Of a stretch of DNA of 21,944 nucleotides, positions 18,653 to 21,944 are shown one piece after another. A program made the translations under genes and the position numbers. A model generated the notes under the pieces. It was not told where the DNA came from. It ran no database searches and was given only the letters and a program-made list of their open reading frames with translations. Source of the DNA: an uncultured Nitrosomonadales bacterium (GTDB lineage: Bacteria; Pseudomonadota; Gammaproteobacteria; Burkholderiales; Methylophilaceae); contig CAMLMA010000014.1 in NCBI GenBank assembly GCA_946481065.1, forward strand, positions 1 to 21,944. The letters are read 5' to 3'. Every line of letters starts with the position of its first letter. Position 1 is the first letter of the stretch.

Positions 18653-19732
18653 ATGTCGAATCTGAACCCATCCATCCTGGCTCAACTGGAACCGATCGCT
18701 GCCCTTTCCCCGGGCCGGCTACAAGAGCTGGCCGGACTATGTTTCGTCGAAAAGGTCAGCAAGGATATCGATCCGCTGCGCATGAATGTCGTCAAAAGTG
18801 CGCAGGCCATGTACTTACTCGGCGGCGATCTCGGTTTGCGTTACTCCGATGGCACCAAAAAGATCCTGCGCGGTGGCACTGATGCAGCCAAGCACGCGAT
18901 CGATACCGGTCGCTTGACGCTAGAGGGGACCGTCGCACTCACTGATATCGAGATCGTGCGCATCGACCTCGATCTGTTGGATATCATGATGACCTGGGAT
19001 CAGCTGTCTGGTTACGAGAGTTCTGGTGCCAGTGTGGTTCGCGAAACGAGGACCACTCCCCAGCCACGCGGTGCAGGCCAATGGATGGCAGAAACCAGTG
19101 TGTTCAGTGCCGGAAAGTTGCAGAGTGGGGTGTTCAGTCGCCTGCCGCCTGCCAATATCGAAGAGATGTTCAAGCGCATGCTTCCCATGGAGGTGTCCAC
19201 CGGACAAGTCGTCATCACCCAAGGCGCCGAAGGCGATTATTACTATCTGATCGAGAGCGGTACGGCAGCCGTTACGCGTGTTGTGGACGCCAGCGAACCC
19301 CCAGTAAAGCTCGCAGAGTTGAAAGAGGGCGATGCCTTTGGAGAAGAGGCGCTGGTGTCCGACAACAAACGCAACGCCACCATCACCATGGTCACCGACG
19401 GCAAATTGCTGAGGCTCAACAAGACTGATTTTGTTGAACTGCTCAAAGCCCCGTTGATCTCGCAGGTCGATATGAACGAAGCCAAGAAACTAGTCAGTGA
19501 AGGCGCCATCTGGCTGGATGTACGGTTCCCCTCCGAATACAAGTTTGAGCATTTGCCTAGTGCAGTCAATAAGCCACTGAATCAAATTAGAAACGAGATG
19601 GCAGCACTAGATAAAAACAAAAAATACATTATCTATTGCCAGACAGGACGGCGGAGTTCAGCCGCGGCCTTTATATTGGCGCAGCAGGGATTTGATACCT
19701 ATGTTCTTAAAAACGGGACTCGATCGCACTAA
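18653..19732 (+). CDS. Cyclic-nucleotide-binding protein fused to a rhodanese domain
   Basis: A 359-residue soluble protein with three parts. Residues 1-115 look like a degenerate cyclic-nucleotide-binding beta-roll without the phosphate cassette. Residues 160-268 are an intact cNMP-binding domain, with the phosphate-binding cassette GDAFGEEALVSDNKRNAT (F229-G230-E231 and R240). Residues 272-359 are a rhodanese domain with the active-site loop C329-QTGR-R334. It could couple cAMP level to sulfur or persulfide transfer. The rhodanese end is short: it stops at VLKNGTRSH without the G-G-x-x-W ending seen in many relatives. The last 150 bases are AT-richer than the rest of the gene. It is 19 bases after the phosphodiesterase, with no DNA-binding domain. 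Confidence 0.87.
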   Translation: MSNLNPSILAQLEPIAALSPGRLQELAGLCFVEKVSKDIDPLRMNVVKSAQAMYLLGGDLGLRYSDGTKKILRGGTDAAKHAIDTGRLTLEGTVALTDIEIVRIDLDLLDIMMTWDQLSGYESSGASVVRETRTTPQPRGAGQWMAETSVFSAGKLQSGVFSRLPPANIEEMFKRMLPMEVSTGQVVITQGAEGDYYYLIESGTAAVTRVVDASEPPVKLAELKEGDAFGEEALVSDNKRNATITMVTDGKLLRLNKTDFVELLKAPLISQVDMNEAKKLVSEGAIWLDVRFPSEYKFEHLPSAVNKPLNQIRNEMAALDKNKKYIIYCQTGRRSSAAAFILAQQGFDTYVLKNGTRSH

Positions 19733-19733
19733 T

Positions 19734-21368
19734 CTAATTAGTCCGTTGTTTCTTTGATTTCATGTAATAAGCAATAGCGCAACTTGGTGTGTGATTTAAG
19801 GCGCAGGCTTTTTCGATTGCTATTGCAGCTTCACTATCCTTGTGCATTTTTTTTAAGGCCATCGCTTTTCCAAAATACCCGTATGCATAATCAGGGTTGC
19901 TGTCGATAGCTCTGTTATATGCTTTGAAAGCGGAGTCATAGTCGCCTAGATTGTAATAAGCAATGCCTAAATGTGCGTGGGCTTGCTCTATTTGCGGATG
20001 CATTTTTGTAACCCGTTTGAAATCTTCAATACTTTCTTGCCATTTATCTTGCTTTTGCAAGGCACTTCCACGATTGTAGAAGATTCTGGCTGCTCCACTA
20101 GCATTACTGTCGTCTAACAAGATTGCTGCGTCGTTCCAAAGACGATACTCATCACCTATAGTCCATAATCTATTCCAGGAGCAAAAAATCAAAATAATTA
20201 AAATGATGGGCGGTCCGAGAGCACAGGTTATTTTGTTTTTGATGGGAGGCAATGCAATTAAAATGATAGGCAAAAATCCGGGCATCCAAAGATAGCTTCT
20301 ATAAAGCACGAACGGTTCTTGAATTCTTATGGTTGAAAACTCTACCAAGAAAAAAGTCAAAGGGAAAATAAGCGCAAACCCAATGAGCTTTGCGCTTTTT
20401 GAATAGAGTAACAAATAGCTTGCGAACAAACCGTAGACAATAAAGGCGACCGCTTTCGACACGGACCATATCGAAACTACATTTTCGAATTCAGCACGCA
20501 TATCGATCGACATCCAACCTGGATTAGGGAAAATCCACAAAAACAGGTACTTAAAAAACAAACCACATTGAGTTAGCATGCTAAAAATATGCAATGGAGC
20601 ACTTGGCTTTATGCTCTGATAGTAAGACAGCATTGGTGCGTCATGCTCATATGCAACGCCTATAACTCCATTGATATGTAAGATAAGAAAAACTCCGATA
20701 AGCGCATAACCAGCCCATGTCGCCAGTATCGCTTTCCAATTGAATTGGATTTCCTGGCGCTGGCAAAACAACAGAATCAATCCTACAGTGAGTATGGGGG
20801 CGGTGATCGCGTGTTCCTGTGAGAAAACAGCCAAGAAATAAAGAATTACTGAGCCCAAAAACCAGCGATTCTTCTGAGTTAGCAACCCCTCAATAAAACT
20901 GAGTAGCATTGCGAGAGTAAACATGGTGGCCATTAAAATGCTCAATTGAACGGCATAGCCAACGGCATATGTGCAAATGGGATGAAGTCCAAAGATTGCA
21001 GTAGCAAACCAGATGCGACCTTGCGAATAATTACTGGTTAGTTTTGACAGTTTCGCTAGCAAAACGAACAGAAAAATGAGATTGATACCATGGATAATCA
21101 GGCTGAACAGGTGATAAGCCCATGGAATATCCAGAGATACTTGCCATATAAGAGAGAGGGGCGCATAGGAAAAATAACGCAGGCGGATGTTGAAATCATC
21201 CCAATGAAAGTTGCTAGCCGCGCCTGATCCAAAAAACGACAAATCGTCAAAGATAAAAGGATTGCCGATGAATGGTAGATAAACCAAACAGGCTAATCCA
21301 AACAGCGACATGATCACACCACGGTCGCGTTCGACTAAATATCTGTACGATGGATAAATTCTGTTCAT
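19734..21368 (-). CDS. Multi-spanning GT-C/TMTC-like membrane protein with C-terminal TPR repeats, candidate pilin glycosyltransferase
   Basis: A 544-residue inner-membrane protein with about 10-12 hydrophobic segments up to residue 400, then about three TPR repeats (about 425-535, e.g. AHAHLGIAYYNLGDYDSAFKA). Several points resemble TMTC-type O-mannosyltransferases of the GT-C fold: an acidic pair FIFDD (D41-D42) in the first extracytoplasmic loop, HPICTYAVGYAVQLS (129-143), QEHAITAP (184-191), FPNPGWMSID (280-289) and RSYLWMPGFLP (357-367). The enzymatic role is inference. It lies directly downstream of pilA behind a strong terminator, and the DNA is visibly AT-richer than the rest of the window, suggesting transfer. 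The ATG at 21368 lacks a clear ribosome site. Its stop is one base from the convergent rhodanese-fusion stop. Confidence 0.65.
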   Translation of the reverse strand: MNRIYPSYRYLVERDRGVIMSLFGLACLVYLPFIGNPFIFDDLSFFGSGAASNFHWDDFNIRLRYFSYAPLSLIWQVSLDIPWAYHLFSLIIHGINLIFLFVLLAKLSKLTSNYSQGRIWFATAIFGLHPICTYAVGYAVQLSILMATMFTLAMLLSFIEGLLTQKNRWFLGSVILYFLAVFSQEHAITAPILTVGLILLFCQRQEIQFNWKAILATWAGYALIGVFLILHINGVIGVAYEHDAPMLSYYQSIKPSAPLHIFSMLTQCGLFFKYLFLWIFPNPGWMSIDMRAEFENVVSIWSVSKAVAFIVYGLFASYLLLYSKSAKLIGFALIFPLTFFLVEFSTIRIQEPFVLYRSYLWMPGFLPIILIALPPIKNKITCALGPPIILIILIFCSWNRLWTIGDEYRLWNDAAILLDDSNASGAARIFYNRGSALQKQDKWQESIEDFKRVTKMHPQIEQAHAHLGIAYYNLGDYDSAFKAYNRAIDSNPDYAYGYFGKAMALKKMHKDSEAAIAIEKACALNHTPSCAIAYYMKSKKQRTN

Positions 21369-21387
21369 ATTTTGCCGTTTAGCCGAT

Positions 21388-21426
21388 AAAAAAAAGCCCC
21401 TGCCATCAGAAGTAGCAGGGGCTTTT
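21388..21426 (-). terminator. Rho-independent terminator after pilA
   Basis: Read on the minus strand, a 12-bp stem with core GCCCCTGC (arms 21415-21426 and 21392-21403) and an 11-base loop is followed by a run of eight U. It begins 13 bases after the pilA stop codon and ends about 20 bases before the next gene. That gene must therefore rely on read-through or on a promoter inside this short region. Confidence 0.92.
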
Positions 21427-21438
21427 ACTTGATTGCAA

Positions 21439-21921
21439 TTATTTCTTCAGAACACTTTCAACGAGTGTTTTATATTTTCCACTGGCAGTTGAGGCGACGG
21501 TCCAGACAACTTGAGTGCCACCAGTGACATCTGTCGGAGGGGTCCACGTCACTGTGGTGTCATCGATATCGCTTGGCTTGATATTTGTTAGCGTCGCAGT
21601 AATCACACCTGTATCGGCAGTCACGGTGATAGTCTTGACTTCACTGGTCAAAGTGGCGTTAGTCAAGCCAAGACTACCCCAGCCCGTGTCTGGTGTGGCA
21701 GAAGTGGCTGCTGGAATACCAGATGTAGAACCGCCATTGTTTTGCATGAATTCCGCGATAGCTAGCTTGATTGGGTCGACAGCGCCAGCCACCTTAGAAA
21801 CTTTGGCACGAATGATATAATCCTGATATGCCGGGATGGCGACTGCTGCCAGAATGCCGATGATCGCAACCACGATCATCAGTTCGATGAGGGTAAAACC
21901 CTTTTGAACTTGTTTCATCAT
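21439..21921 (-). CDS. pilA: Major type IV pilin PilA
   Basis: A 160-residue type IVa prepilin. The short positively charged leader MMKQVQKG is cut before F9, and the mature N-terminus [22 protein letters not shown] has Glu5, required for assembly. The globular part (about 40-160) is rich in Thr, Ser and Val and has no cysteine at all, so the usual C-terminal disulfide-bonded D-region is missing. The protein ends VLKK. AAGGGG (21930-21935) lies 8 bases before the first of two consecutive ATGs, so the first is preferred. The promoter lies outside the window. It is followed by a strong terminator and then the TMTC-like gene. The pilB-pilC motor genes lie about 18 kb away in the same window. Confidence 0.94.
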   Translation of the reverse strand: MMKQVQKGFTLIELMIVVAIIGILAAVAIPAYQDYIIRAKVSKVAGAVDPIKLAIAEFMQNNGGSTSGIPAATSATPDTGWGSLGLTNATLTSEVKTITVTADTGVITATLTNIKPSDIDDTTVTWTPPTDVTGGTQVVWTVASTASGKYKTLVESVLKK

Positions 21922-21929
21922 GTTAATAA

Positions 21930-21935
21930 CCCCTT
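21930..21935 (-). promoter_or_regulatory. pilA ribosome binding site
   Basis: AAGGGG on the minus strand, 8 bases from the first ATG and 11 from the second, supports initiation at the first. Only 23 bases upstream of pilA are in the window, so the expected sigma-54 promoter cannot be examined. Confidence 0.7.
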
Positions 21936-21944
21936 AATGTAAGT

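Noticed and set aside
19680..19760. Frameshift truncating the rhodanese domain
   Set aside because: Reading the alternative frames past the stop gives no typical rhodanese ending (no G-G-x-x-W), so a simple one-base error does not explain the short end.
21922..21944. Sigma-54 promoter upstream of pilA
   Set aside because: Expected for pilA, but the window ends 23 bases upstream and no such element is visible in the part present.

Overview
This window looks like a chromosomal segment of a betaproteobacterium. The gene order xseB-ispA-dxs-folE2, the pilB-pilC pair and the overall style of the proteins suggest the Nitrosomonadales group (Gallionella/Sideroxydans or Methylophilaceae relatives). 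That placement is inference from memory; no rRNA marker is present. Gene density is high and no tRNA, rRNA, CRISPR array, insertion sequence or transposase was seen.

Layout. At 1-92 is the tail of a DsbC-like disulfide isomerase. At 164-3135 on the minus strand are pilB and pilC, the type IV pilus motor ATPase and platform protein. At 3302-3705 is a cold-shock gene with a long structured leader and a bidirectional terminator. At 3724-4965 (minus) is isocitrate dehydrogenase, divergent by only 22 bases from an rluE-type pseudouridine synthase. A plus-strand run follows (4988-9248): rluE, a stand-alone class I glutamine amidotransferase, aroC, a 12-helix MFS transporter and a periplasmic retropepsin-like protease. 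At 9377-13214 (minus) is the overlapping series xseB-ispA-dxs-folE2, which joins isoprenoid precursor synthesis and folate synthesis. At 13334-14794 is a large protein with PilZ-like motifs, convergent with an alpha/beta-hydrolase esterase.

The most interesting part is 15619-21921. Three plus-strand genes in close series look like a complete cyclic-AMP circuit: a membrane CHASE2 adenylate cyclase (synthesis), a metallo-beta-lactamase-fold cyclic nucleotide phosphodiesterase (breakdown) and a cyclic-nucleotide-binding protein fused to a rhodanese domain (candidate receptor or output). They run convergently, with one base between stop codons, into a visibly AT-richer minus-strand block. That block holds a multi-spanning GT-C/TMTC-like protein with C-terminal TPR repeats and, upstream of it, the major pilin gene pilA, separated by a strong terminator. 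The pilin has no cysteine and is rich in Thr/Ser, so the neighbouring membrane protein is a plausible pilin glycosyltransferase. The block may be a strain-variable pilin cassette.

Other points worth attention are isocitrate dehydrogenase residues at the coenzyme pocket that resemble the NAD type rather than the E. coli NADP type, a TTG start for the esterase supported by a strong Shine-Dalgarno sequence, and a near-consensus promoter for folE2 that overlaps the end of dxs.
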